From an uncultured Lachnospiraceae bacterium (lineage in GTDB: Bacteria; Bacillota; Clostridia; Lachnospirales; Lachnospiraceae), in the NCBI GenBank assembly GCA_947175175.1, contig CAMWLV010000026.1, positions 1-34,453 on the forward strand: a stretch of DNA of 34,453 nt, written 5' to 3'. Positions within the stretch are counted from its first letter, which is position 1, and the number at the start of each line of letters is the position of its first letter. The translations under genes were made by a program, and so were the position numbers. Of this stretch, positions 27,601 through 34,453 are shown one piece after another. The notes beneath the pieces are model-generated. The model did not search any database. It was given only the letters and a program-made list of their open reading frames with translations, and was not told the DNA's origin.

Positions 27601-28131
27601 CATCCGATGGAACTCTCTGACGAGGAAAAAGCAGCGTGGAAAGAGCAGCTTGCGGACTACGAGATCACACAGCCGGTCGATCAGATTGACAGGGAAGTCT
27701 ATTACATGACAGAGGAGGAGGCGGACAAGAAAGGTCTGGAGCGGTTTGGCGGATGTATCATCAATGACCTCTCTCTAAATGGAAAGCTGACAGGGCTTGG
27801 CTGGTATCGCGGTTCTGTGCAGGATGCAGGTTGTTTTGACACGTATTACCGCGAGGACACAGAGGCTGGTATTGGTGTGGAGCTGCATTTTTCTGGAGCA
27901 TATGTCGGCGGACTGGGTGAGGACGTGACAATCTATGATGTCCGTTTTTACAAGGCGGGGACAGTGGCACGCGGCAGTTATGTCTATGATGAGGCAGATG
28001 GGGAGAATGCGTATTTTCTAAAGGATATTCCGCTGAGATATTTCAGTGAGATCGTGCTGCAGCTCACTAAGGCGACAGCGTCGAGTGAGGAGCGCGATGA
28101 GGGATGGAAGGCAGAGGCAGGGCTGAAATAG
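24610..28131 (+). CDS. DUF4132 protein, tandem copy 3
   Basis: A 1173-residue paralog. ATG 24610 is chosen for AAGGGGG about 8 bases upstream; an in-frame TTG at 24586 would precede the site. N-terminus LAKIGVSRQDCALAEQYL and DQFQRIDFA pair it with copy 2, as do VDAEWVLFAFSD, HQLNGFMAIY and RKDTARNKQEILNYASDS. The C-terminal DUF4132 region (VSSQRMRLEYALSVKREW, GLVWGVYEDGKLVQ, ELPKEARISLVHPMELS) pairs with copy 4 instead. In between it has private variants (RWVLYVSSIHGGEDMVQKL, WPQAARGA, LSPLPHALL). Confidence 0.82.
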   Translation: MIVNKGNGQIADMLAFLAKIGVSRQDCALAEQYLNGEVGDEVLDQFQRIDFAAKAFPYSITYELDSIMKGVGRADKRAACIRLFNVMFAIGHSSCAAFFYAFHQHPIEAVMECALYKKLILFMERWGKYMSSYDLGRMREIAQNNPENLRESMHLIRKEGSQYLLMALTVYFWMKYTEAKQLAAEDVELMKEYEDAILECLDEWLQQQACFGHDRIVSAVRAHQLTKEMIDGIIQCALSEDARRQICSIGCMAYLNFQLSDVLMDVVRVCLAVDAEWVLFAFSDASKEKISSGGGDYDELFWIEPDTYIRWAAVQNYPRILKRQLEKNQEHYLKAIDGEGYKTCFVKSHSKKSAGEDWISAINALKDVLKEENFQLYEQINAAKPYYDKVIHYLVRDTPNAELAREYLRGHCKISALYPHEEEFVTGYVSYDYMHGYQRHCNDPGFFDRCKAFMVLACSEFIRVVENCEKEVEQVEQFYHLLDAQDMDIVHQLNGFMAIYGSRDCWRGCDAELFVKGTVNTFARYLNGERREETLAAFSGAKAEGRYLALLVMRKDTARNKQEILNYASDSTRLVREELLDILYGQQDWLDEIKVLLEAKKMAQRELAARVLTHWQQESGGYNEVLLHAIKKEKNAKILTMLQGALDIQEGGLSKETLSREELVKQLNKGSKKKSLEWAYQKPFPVVHRTNGDVVQEEYLQAVLLCYASQETNGVSKNAQMLVEDFEAAEFARYVNELFDRWFAAGAEAKKRWVLYVSSIHGGEDMVQKLRHQIQEWPQAARGAIAAEAVKALALSPLPHALLIVDGIARKFKFKQVKAAAGEALEFAAAELGITREELSDRIVPDLGFDENMERMFDYGERSFKVMLTPALEIEVYDENGKKLKNLPVPGKKDDEGKAAAAYEDFKQMKKQMKTTVSSQRMRLEYALSVKREWSVEAWEALFVKNPLMHQFAIGLVWGVYEDGKLVQSFRYMEDGSFNTQDEEEYELPKEARISLVHPMELSDEEKAAWKEQLADYEITQPVDQIDREVYYMTEEEADKKGLERFGGCIINDLSLNGKLTGLGWYRGSVQDAGCFDTYYREDTEAGIGVELHFSGAYVGGLGEDVTIYDVRFYKAGTVARGSYVYDEADGENAYFLKDIPLRYFSEIVLQLTKATASSEERDEGWKAEAGLK

Positions 28132-28160
28132 GATTATTAATAGAAAGGGGAAAGATTATC

Positions 28161-31100
28161 ATGATAACAAACGCAGATAACAGTCAGATTGGAGATATGG
28201 TCGAATTGCTGGAAACTTTAGATATCTCAGTGCAGGATCGTGTGCTGGCGGAAAGATACCTGAAGGGCGATGTGGGCGATGAGGTGCTGGATCAGTTTGA
28301 GAGGAAAAATCTTTTGGTTACATGGGAGAGCCAAAGGAAAGCAAGGGAATTTATGAAAGGCTTGCGCAGGAAGGATAAGAGGGAGACCTGCATTCGGCTG
28401 GTCAATGTGCTGTTTGCGATTGGTCATGATACTTGTGTGCAGCTGGTTCAAGATGGTTTCAGCGTCATCTTTGATGCCGAGGAATGTGACCTCTATAAAA
28501 GAATTGTCCTATTTATTCATTATGCAACGTCAGCATCCACAACGGGAATACTGATGCAGGGGATGTGGAAACGGCTGTTGGGGATTGCACATAATCGTGT
28601 TGAAGATTTGAAGGATGTCATCGAACCGCTCGAAACGGAAGGGGAAAAATATGTTTTGCCTGTTTTAGTCCTGTATTTTAACAGGAAATACCAGAAAACG
28701 GACAAGCTTTCCGAAGAAGATGTATCTTATATGGAAACATATGAAGATATCCTTCTCCATTATCTGAATACATGGGTTGTACGGCGGGAATACCGCGAGC
28801 GCGCGGAAGTGATCAATGCGGTCCGCGACGGGCAGCTTACGGAAGAACTGCTGCGTCAAGTCAAAGCGCGAAGCATGACAAACGAAGAGATGAAACGTTT
28901 TCTCACAGTCAGCAGTATGGCATTTTTGAATTATCAGCTTTCCAGTGTCCTGACAAACATTGTCAAGTCGTGTATGGCAATCAATGCAATGGCAGCGCTG
29001 TATTCCTTGGAATGTGTCCGCATCGATGGCATCAGTGATGTCAAAACGGATGGCGCGGATTGTGACGAGCTGTTTGGCATTGATCCAGAATACTATATCT
29101 GCTGGGCTGCGATGACAGACAGCAGACAGATCTTAAAAAGGCAGCTTGCGAAACATCAGGAAGCCTACATAAAAGTGCTGGACGAAAAGAGCTTTGCGGT
29201 ACCAGCGGGTCTTTACCGGAGGGCAGGCGGACATTTCTCTGATACGACGGCGGCAGTCAATGTGTTAAAGGATGTCATGAAGCAGGAAAATCCTAAGCTG
29301 TACCAGCAGGTGATCGGCAGCATCAAACCAAACCATGAGCAGATGATCCAGCAAGTGGTGGCTAATACACCACATGTGGAGCTTGCAAAAGAATACCTGA
29401 GGGGGAACTGTGCGGTTTCAGAGTTGTATCCCTATGAGGATGAATTTGCCGATGGCTTTCTCAACAGGTATTATATACAGAGACATCTGTGGGATTATCA
29501 AAAGCATTGCAATGACGAAGACTTTATAAACCGATGTATTGTGTTTTTGGTGATCTGCCGTTTTCCCTATATGAAGGTTCAAAAAGATACCGCAGATGTA
29601 GACGGAGTGAAAAAGTTTTTTGCATCCCTGAATAGAGGACAGCTTGATGTCGCACACCAGTTATCGGCATTCTGTACAATGTACAAGTCAGGTACGTTTT
29701 ACAGCGGCTGTACTCCTGAGGTTCTGGTCGCGGGTGCAGAGGAGGTCTTTGCGGACTATCTGCGCACAAGGAGGGAGGAGACACTTGCTGCATTTTCCAA
29801 CGCGGGTGTAGAAACACGTTATCTTGCCCTGCGCGCGATGCGGAAGGATGCAGCCCGGAACAGGCAGGAAATCTTAAGCTATGCGTCAGACGGCTCAAAA
29901 CTTGTCAGGGAGGAGCTGCTTGATATTTTATGTGCGCAGACAGACTGGGAGGAGGATGTCAGGACGCTTTTGCAGGCAAAAAAAGCGCCGCTTAGAGAGC
30001 TGGCGGTTCTTGTCATGATGCGCTGGCAGCAAAATGGCGGCAACTATGACCAAATGCTCCAGAAGGCGATGGAGAAGGAAAAGAATGCGAAAGTATTGAG
30101 TCTGATGCAGGGCGCATTGAATATGGAAGAAAGCGCTTCTTCCAGCGAATCACTCGCAAAAGAGGATCTGGTAAAACGGCTGCATAAGGGTAATAGAAAA
30201 AGAAGTCTGGAATGGGCATATGGCTCACCGTTTTCTTCAGTACACAGGATAAACGGTGACGAGGCAGATGAGGAATATCTGCAGGCTGTTCTGCTGTGTT
30301 ATGCATCACAAGATAAATGTGGTATTAACAAGAGCGCACTGCTGCTCGCGGAGGATTTGAATACGGCAGAATTTGCGCGTTATGTGAATGAACTGTTTGA
30401 CCGATGGCTTGCGGCAGGCGCAGAGTCCAAGAAACGCTGGGTGCTCTATGCAGCGTCGATCCACGGCGGGGAGGATATTATCCAGAAGCTGCAGCACCAG
30501 ATTCAGGAGTGGCCGCAGAATGCAAGGGGAGCAATTGCGGCGGAGGCAGTGAAAGCACTTGCGCTGAACCCGTCGCCGCGTGCACTTCTGCTTGTGGATG
30601 GCATAGCGAGAAAGTTTAAGTTCAAACAGGTGAAGGCAGCGGCGGGCGAAGCGCTTGAATTTGCCGCTGCAGAGCTTGGGATTACCCGTGAGGAGCTCTC
30701 TGACCGCATTGTGCCCGACCTTGGATTTGACGAAAATATGCAGAGGATATTTGACTATGGGGAGCGGACTTTCAAGGTGATGATCACACCAGCGCTTGAA
30801 GTTGAGGTTTATGACGAAAAAGGCAAGAAACTGAAGAATCTGCCCGCACCGGGAAAGAAAGACAACGAGACCAAGGCGGCGGCAGCATATGAAGAGTTCA
30901 AACAGATGAAAAAACAGATGAAGACCACAGTCAGCAGCCAGAGAGCGCGTCTGGAGTATGCGTTGTCCGTAAAGCGGGAGTGGAGTGTGGACGCATGGAA
31001 AGCGCTGTTTGTGAAAAATCCGCTGATGCATCAGTTTGCGATCGGTCTGGTCTGGGGCGTATATGAAGATGGGAAATTGGTGCAGGGCTTCCGCTATATG

Positions 31101-31703
31101 GAGGACGGTTCATTCAACACGCAGGACGAGGAAGAGTACGAACTGCCCAAAGAGGCACGCATCAGCCTTGTGCACCCGATGGAACTTTCCGACGAGGAGA
31201 AGACGGCATGGAAAGAACAGCTTGCGGACTACGAAATCACACAGCCGATCGAGCAGCTTGACAGGGCGGTTTATTATGTGACAGAGGAGGAAGCGAACCG
31301 GAAAAGCATGGAACGGTTTGGGGGATGTATAGTCAATGACATGTCCTTGAATGGAAAGCTGACAGGGCTTGGCTGGTACCGCGGCTCTGTGCAGGACGGG
31401 GGCAGTTTTAATACCTACTATCGCGAGGATGCAGAGCTTGGCATGGGCGTGGAGCTGCATTTTTCCGGCAGCGGTATAGGCGGTTTTTTCGAGGAAGTAA
31501 CTGTGTATGATGCGAGATTTTACAAGGCGGGAGATGTGAAGCGCGGCAGTTATGTTTACGACGAAGCAGATAGAGAGAAAGCCTATTTCCTAAAAGATGT
31601 GCCGCCAAGGTATTTCAGCGAGATGGTGCTGCAGCTCGCCAAGGCGACAGCGTCGAGCCAGGAAAAGGATGAGGACTGGAAGAAGGACGCGGAGCTGATA
31701 TAA
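28161..31703 (+). CDS. DUF4132 protein, tandem copy 4
   Basis: A 1180-residue paralog. ATG 28161 is chosen because GAAAGGGG (28143-28150) is 10 bases upstream, the same context as copy 2; an in-frame ATG at 28104 would overlap copy 3. N-terminal part LETLDISVQDRVLAERYLKG, DQFERKNLL and CMAINAMAALYSL resembles copy 1 rather than its neighbour copy 3. The middle (GAESKKRWVLYAASIHGG, WPQNARGA) resembles copy 2 and the DUF4132 end resembles copy 3. It ends 33 bases before the antitoxin gene. Confidence 0.82.
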   Translation: MITNADNSQIGDMVELLETLDISVQDRVLAERYLKGDVGDEVLDQFERKNLLVTWESQRKAREFMKGLRRKDKRETCIRLVNVLFAIGHDTCVQLVQDGFSVIFDAEECDLYKRIVLFIHYATSASTTGILMQGMWKRLLGIAHNRVEDLKDVIEPLETEGEKYVLPVLVLYFNRKYQKTDKLSEEDVSYMETYEDILLHYLNTWVVRREYRERAEVINAVRDGQLTEELLRQVKARSMTNEEMKRFLTVSSMAFLNYQLSSVLTNIVKSCMAINAMAALYSLECVRIDGISDVKTDGADCDELFGIDPEYYICWAAMTDSRQILKRQLAKHQEAYIKVLDEKSFAVPAGLYRRAGGHFSDTTAAVNVLKDVMKQENPKLYQQVIGSIKPNHEQMIQQVVANTPHVELAKEYLRGNCAVSELYPYEDEFADGFLNRYYIQRHLWDYQKHCNDEDFINRCIVFLVICRFPYMKVQKDTADVDGVKKFFASLNRGQLDVAHQLSAFCTMYKSGTFYSGCTPEVLVAGAEEVFADYLRTRREETLAAFSNAGVETRYLALRAMRKDAARNRQEILSYASDGSKLVREELLDILCAQTDWEEDVRTLLQAKKAPLRELAVLVMMRWQQNGGNYDQMLQKAMEKEKNAKVLSLMQGALNMEESASSSESLAKEDLVKRLHKGNRKRSLEWAYGSPFSSVHRINGDEADEEYLQAVLLCYASQDKCGINKSALLLAEDLNTAEFARYVNELFDRWLAAGAESKKRWVLYAASIHGGEDIIQKLQHQIQEWPQNARGAIAAEAVKALALNPSPRALLLVDGIARKFKFKQVKAAAGEALEFAAAELGITREELSDRIVPDLGFDENMQRIFDYGERTFKVMITPALEVEVYDEKGKKLKNLPAPGKKDNETKAAAAYEEFKQMKKQMKTTVSSQRARLEYALSVKREWSVDAWKALFVKNPLMHQFAIGLVWGVYEDGKLVQGFRYMEDGSFNTQDEEEYELPKEARISLVHPMELSDEEKTAWKEQLADYEITQPIEQLDRAVYYVTEEEANRKSMERFGGCIVNDMSLNGKLTGLGWYRGSVQDGGSFNTYYREDAELGMGVELHFSGSGIGGFFEEVTVYDARFYKAGDVKRGSYVYDEADREKAYFLKDVPPRYFSEMVLQLAKATASSQEKDEDWKKDAELI

Positions 31704-31736
31704 TGACTATATCAAAAAGAAAGAAGGAAGCAGCTT

Positions 31737-31946
31737 ATGAGTGATAGGGAGAAAGTATATCAGTTATTAGACACTGTGCCAGATAGCAAGGTTGCGTATC
31801 TGATCGGATGTATTCAAGGGTTGACAGTAGAAGGGCAGGATATGCCAAGTAAAGAAACGCTGGCAGCTATGGAGGAGCTGGAAAACGGTGGCGGCGAAAG
31901 TTTCGATACGCTTGACGAATTATGGGCTAGTCTGGAGGAAGAATAA
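31737..31946 (+). CDS. RelB/DinJ-like type II antitoxin
   Basis: A 69-residue acidic protein (REKVYQLLDTVPDSKVAYLI, then LAAMEELENGGGESFDTLDE) with the C-terminal pattern seen in clostridial antitoxins that neutralise YafQ-type toxins. Its TAA overlaps the toxin ATG by one base (TAATG), the usual coupled arrangement. AAGGAAG precedes the start. It follows DUF4132 copy 4 closely and may be read through from it. Confidence 0.65.
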   Translation: MSDREKVYQLLDTVPDSKVAYLIGCIQGLTVEGQDMPSKETLAAMEELENGGGESFDTLDELWASLEEE

Positions 31947-32170
31947 TGTTGAAAGTCAAGGATTCTGGACAGTTTAAGAAAGACTATAAGAAATGTTATA
32001 AGCGTGGACTTGATATGAATTTATTAAAATCTGTTGTGGCAGTATTGGCAGTTCCGTCTGTGTTGCCACAAAACAATCAGGATCATAATTTAAAAGGAAA
32101 CTATGTTTCCCATATCGCAAATAGGCAAAGCCGCCAGAAATATAATTTCTGGCGGCTTAAATATATCTAA
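31946..32170 (+). pseudogene. YafQ/RelE-family toxin, C-terminally truncated
   Basis: Residues 1-52 (MLKVKDSGQFKKDYKKCYKR, ..., HNLKGNY) match YafQ-type endoribonuclease toxins. After LKGNY the expected GYRECHIxPDWLLIY core, which carries catalytic residues, is missing; instead there are 22 unrelated residues coded largely by the hairpin at 32128-32158 before the stop. The toxin is thus very likely inactive while the antitoxin is intact. The family's normal length is about 90 residues, here 74. Confidence 0.65.
32128..32158. terminator. Perfect 14-bp hairpin at the toxin breakpoint
   Basis: AAGCCGCCAGAAAT (32128-32141), loop ATA, ATTTCTGGCGGCTT (32145-32158). The form is that of a Rho-independent terminator stem, but neither side has a proper T-run, and it lies inside the 3' end of the toxin frame. 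It may be the terminator of sequence that replaced the toxin end. Confidence 0.5.
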
Positions 32171-32251
32171 TATGAAATATTGCATACTCCTCGATTAGTA
32201 TAACTGTTAGAACAGGCGTAAGGCGAAAGAACGGTGTGCACAATTTTTCCG

Positions 32252-32280
32252 TTGTTATAACAGCTTTTTTGCTCTATAAT
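32252..32280 (+). promoter_or_regulatory. Sigma-A promoter of the Septu-like operon
   Basis: TTGTTA (32252-32257), a 17-base spacer and TATAAT (32275-32280), giving a leader of about 55 bases. The 172-base gap after the toxin relic otherwise holds nothing I can recognise. Confidence 0.65.
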
Positions 32281-32342
32281 ATTACATAGATAGAAAGTCA
32301 GTTTGTGAGGTTTGAAGTAATAGAAACAAGGGGTGGTGAGAA

Positions 32343-33617
32343 ATGTATCTGGAAAAAGTGAATTTAAAGAATTACAGAGCCGTAAAGGAATTAGAAATCG
32401 ATTTAAAATCTGGAATGAATTTGCTGATTGGTGATAACGGCGCGGGAAAAACTTCCGTGTTGGAAGGAATTGCAACTGCACTTAGCGGACTATTTGTTAA
32501 TTTAGCGGGTGTGAGTACCAGAAATATTGTAAAAGAAGATGTGCGTGTGGTAGTTGAGCCAGTTGGGGATTCATCGTCTTCTGTAGTGTATTGCGAACCA
32601 ATTTCCACTGGATGCAGTTTAAGGATTAGCGATGAAGAAATTTTTTCGTGGAACAGAGTGAAGGAGGAGCTGGCATCGACGCATACAAAGATGGATGATA
32701 AAGGCGTATGTACATGGATGAAAAGACAGGCCAACCAGCTGGATGCGATTCTTCCGCTGATCAGTTTTCAGAGTGCAGCGAGGGTATGGAAAGTGAGGCG
32801 TGGCGACTTTGGTACAGAATTAAAGAAAAAGCTTGACGACAGAAGATGTGGTTATATTGGCTGTCTGGATTCATCTATGGATGTAAAATCGATTCAGCAG
32901 TGGTGCCTGAAACAGGAAGTGGCGGCTGTCAATAAGGGAAAAAAGATTGGTGAGTATGAAACATTTAAGAGTATTATTTCAGCGTTTATGAAAGAAATCA
33001 ATGAACTGGATGAAATTCCTGAAATTTATTACTCAACACAGTTTGGCGAGCTTGTGTATCGTGACCACAGGGAAGAGATGGCAATATCGAAACTGAGTGC
33101 CGGATATCAGTCACTGTTGTGGATGATTATGGATTTGGCATATAGGGTGTGTCTCCTTAATCCGGAACTTCGTGATCGTTCCATGATAAAAGGAGTGGTG
33201 CTTATTGATGAGATCGACATGCATCTGCATCCAAAGTGGCAGTGGAATATTGTCAAAGCGCTTCGCACAACTTTTGAGAAAGTTCAGTTTATCATCGCGA
33301 CACATTCCCCAATCGTGATCTCTTCTGCAAAGGAAGTCAATCTGATTTTGCTGGACGAAAAACAGAAGGTGACATATCTGCCAGGATGTTATGGGTATAC
33401 AGTGGAGGATGTACTTTGTTACAGACAGGAAAGTGTGCCAAGACCAAAGAATGTTAAGGTGCTGATCGATCAGATCAATGAAGCCGTAGATGAGGAACAT
33501 TTTGAAGACGCAGAGAAAGCATTGGTAAAACTAAAGTGGATTCTTGGCGAGGATCATTCTGAGTATAAGAAGATGGCAGGCATTGTTGAGGACGCAAGAA
33601 TGATCTGGGAGGGGTGA
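32343..33617 (+). CDS. ptuA: PtuA-like ABC/AAA ATPase, Septu-type defence
   Basis: A 424-residue ATPase of the SMC/ABC-like type. Walker A is GDNGAGKT (residues 30-37), the signature is LSAGYQS (251-257), Walker B is VVLIDEID (285-292) followed by HLHP, and the H-loop is ATHSP (His 321). The start LEKVNLKNYRAVKELEIDL is the usual first strand of AAA_21/23 ATPases. AAGGGGTGG precedes ATG 32343. An HNH gene follows at 4 bases, the PtuA-PtuB arrangement of Septu, in which the ATPase controls a nuclease that acts on infection. Other ATPase plus HNH pairs, including retron effectors, look alike, so the exact subtype is an inference. Confidence 0.7.
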   Translation: MYLEKVNLKNYRAVKELEIDLKSGMNLLIGDNGAGKTSVLEGIATALSGLFVNLAGVSTRNIVKEDVRVVVEPVGDSSSSVVYCEPISTGCSLRISDEEIFSWNRVKEELASTHTKMDDKGVCTWMKRQANQLDAILPLISFQSAARVWKVRRGDFGTELKKKLDDRRCGYIGCLDSSMDVKSIQQWCLKQEVAAVNKGKKIGEYETFKSIISAFMKEINELDEIPEIYYSTQFGELVYRDHREEMAISKLSAGYQSLLWMIMDLAYRVCLLNPELRDRSMIKGVVLIDEIDMHLHPKWQWNIVKALRTTFEKVQFIIATHSPIVISSAKEVNLILLDEKQKVTYLPGCYGYTVEDVLCYRQESVPRPKNVKVLIDQINEAVDEEHFEDAEKALVKLKWILGEDHSEYKKMAGIVEDARMIWEG

Positions 33618-33620
33618 TGC

Positions 33621-34364
33621 ATGGTCTATATTGAAAAAGAGGGACTGTCGGCCGAGTTGGGCAGAAAAATAATAGAGATACGTAAAAGTGATATGTGGAA
33701 GAGTATAGACAGGGATAATACAGATGCCGTAAGGCAGGTGTTTGATCATTTATTTCCTAAAAATGATGTGAAAGCTGTTTTAATTCATGAACAAAGGGGA
33801 TTATGTGCCTATTGTATGCGAAGAATCTACATGGATTCGCATTCCAGGGTGGAACATTTCATACCATTGAGTGCGGATAAGGAGAAGGCGATTGACTATA
33901 AAAATATGCTTGGTGTGTGTGACGGAGGAGAGAAGATCACTGGTCAGCAGGGACACATTTTATGCTGTGATGCCCACAAGAAAGAGACAGAAATTCGTAC
34001 AAGCCCACTAAATAAGGTGCAAATGGATAAAATTGCCTACAAACCAGATGGAACCATATATACAGAGCCAAGGGATGATGTAATGGAGAAAGATATAAAT
34101 GAGACACTTCTGCTAAATGGAATAAGAAAGCTGGATGGTTCCATCAGAGATACTGCGACAGAAATTTTAAAAGGCAGACGGGATGCCTATGACCGGGCAC
34201 GCAGGATGATGGAAAATCTTAACAGAAGCGGAAAGTGTACATCTGGAGCGGTGAAGAAGATTATGGACCGCTTGCTTAACGAAGACGAAAGGGAAGAATT
34301 TGTCGGAGTAAAGTTATATTATTTCAGAAAAAAGTATACCTCCTTGGTGAGAAGAGGATTGTGA
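33621..34364 (+). CDS. ptuB: PtuB-like HNH endonuclease (TIGR02646-type)
   Basis: A 247-residue HNH protein. Landmarks are GLCAYCMRRI (Cys62, Cys65), VEHFIP (Glu78, His79), DYKNMLGVC (Asn95, Cys100) and CCDAHKKE (His119): a CxxC...H...N...H zinc-supported HNH core, as in TIGR02646/PtuB nucleases. The C-terminal half (RKLDGSIRDTATEILKGRR) is helical. It is 3 bases from the ATPase stop with GGGAGGGG upstream. Its stop overlaps the next start (ATGA), so a third gene is coupled. In intact Septu, the HNH protein is the DNA- or RNA-cleaving effector. Confidence 0.7.
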   Translation: MVYIEKEGLSAELGRKIIEIRKSDMWKSIDRDNTDAVRQVFDHLFPKNDVKAVLIHEQRGLCAYCMRRIYMDSHSRVEHFIPLSADKEKAIDYKNMLGVCDGGEKITGQQGHILCCDAHKKETEIRTSPLNKVQMDKIAYKPDGTIYTEPRDDVMEKDINETLLLNGIRKLDGSIRDTATEILKGRRDAYDRARRMMENLNRSGKCTSGAVKKIMDRLLNEDEREEFVGVKLYYFRKKYTSLVRRGL

Positions 34365-34453
34365 TGGTTGTAATGAAGTTGGCAGTGTTTTGCAAATGCT
34401 TAAAAAATGAGTATAAAATTAAGGATTTTAGCATTACATATGGTGAGATGATG
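34364..34453 (+). CDS. Start of a third gene coupled to ptuB, cut by the window end
   Basis: ATG 34364 overlaps the ptuB stop as ATGA and all 30 codons to the window end are open (MVVMKLAVFCKCLKNEYKIK, DFSITYGEMM). No family can be assigned from 30 residues. Frame overlap is the hallmark of a co-translated partner. Confidence 0.5.
   Translation, partial: MVVMKLAVFCKCLKNEYKIKDFSITYGEMM

Larger units (their letters stand above)
17228..31703 (+). repeat. Four-fold tandem gene array of DUF4132 paralogs
   Basis: The 20-base string CCGCTGATGCATCAGTTTGC occurs once in each gene, at 20138, 23879, 27448 and 31020, so the repeat period is about 3.57-3.74 kb. Gaps between genes shrink from 156 to 44 to 29 bases. 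C-terminal halves are closely alike at DNA level while the N-terminal thirds are strongly diverged. Confidence 0.85.

Noticed and set aside
17228..31703. Long repeats as a possible CRISPR or satellite array
   Set aside because: The period is gene-sized (about 3.6 kb) and coding; there are no short repeats with unique spacers.

Overview
The window looks like the chromosome of a low-to-medium GC Gram-positive, most likely a gut Clostridia (Lachnospiraceae-like). The reasons are strong AGGAGG/GGGGAGG ribosome binding sites, TTGnnn-17-TATAAT promoters, lipoprotein signal peptides, a DUF3427 helicase next to a NUDIX gene, and the general codon style. No rRNA, tRNA or CRISPR array was seen. The assignment rests on reading only; no database was searched.

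Region 1 (1-2179): the 3' end of an SF2 helicase with a C-terminal DUF3427-type region, broken by a 5-bp tandem duplication and by an in-frame TAA. It is followed by a 150-bp inverted-repeat element and an intact MutT-like NUDIX hydrolase.

Region 2 (2180-8441): four lipoprotein genes of two paralogous kinds, in the order A-B-B-A. A is a large beta-rich protein; B is a smaller protein with DxDGNG calcium-type loops. A frameshifted remnant lies before the last A gene. The first A gene and the first B gene have nearly identical promoters with four 8-bp half-sites at an exact 11-bp period, which suggests control by one response-regulator-like activator.

Region 3 (8442-9282): a minus-strand papain/C39-like cysteine peptidase gene killed by one TAG inside its catalytic CGxAC motif, then a regulatory region full of palindromes.

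Region 4 (9283-31703), the core: a probable multi-gene system resembling the E. coli yeh cluster. It contains a MoxR-type AAA+ ATPase (YehL-like), a DUF5682 protein (YehM-like), a VWA/MIDAS protein (YehP-like), a SWIM zinc-finger protein (YehQ-like), two small uncharacterised proteins, and four tandem DUF4132 proteins of about 1180 residues (YehI/MolR-like). The DUF4132 copies have very similar C-terminal halves and divergent N-terminal halves, and different segments point to different closest relatives, as expected from recombination between copies. The architecture (ATPase + VWA adaptor + DNA/metal-binding protein + diversified large proteins) fits a conflict or stress-response system, but the function is not established.

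Region 5 (31704-34453): a RelB-like antitoxin with a truncated YafQ-like toxin ending in a perfect 14-bp hairpin. Then comes a Septu-like defence pair (PtuA-like ABC ATPase plus PtuB-like HNH nuclease) with its own promoter. A third open frame overlaps ptuB by an ATGA junction and runs off the window. Decayed helicase, peptidase, DUF4143-type ATPase and toxin genes around the large operon mark this as an accessory/defence island.
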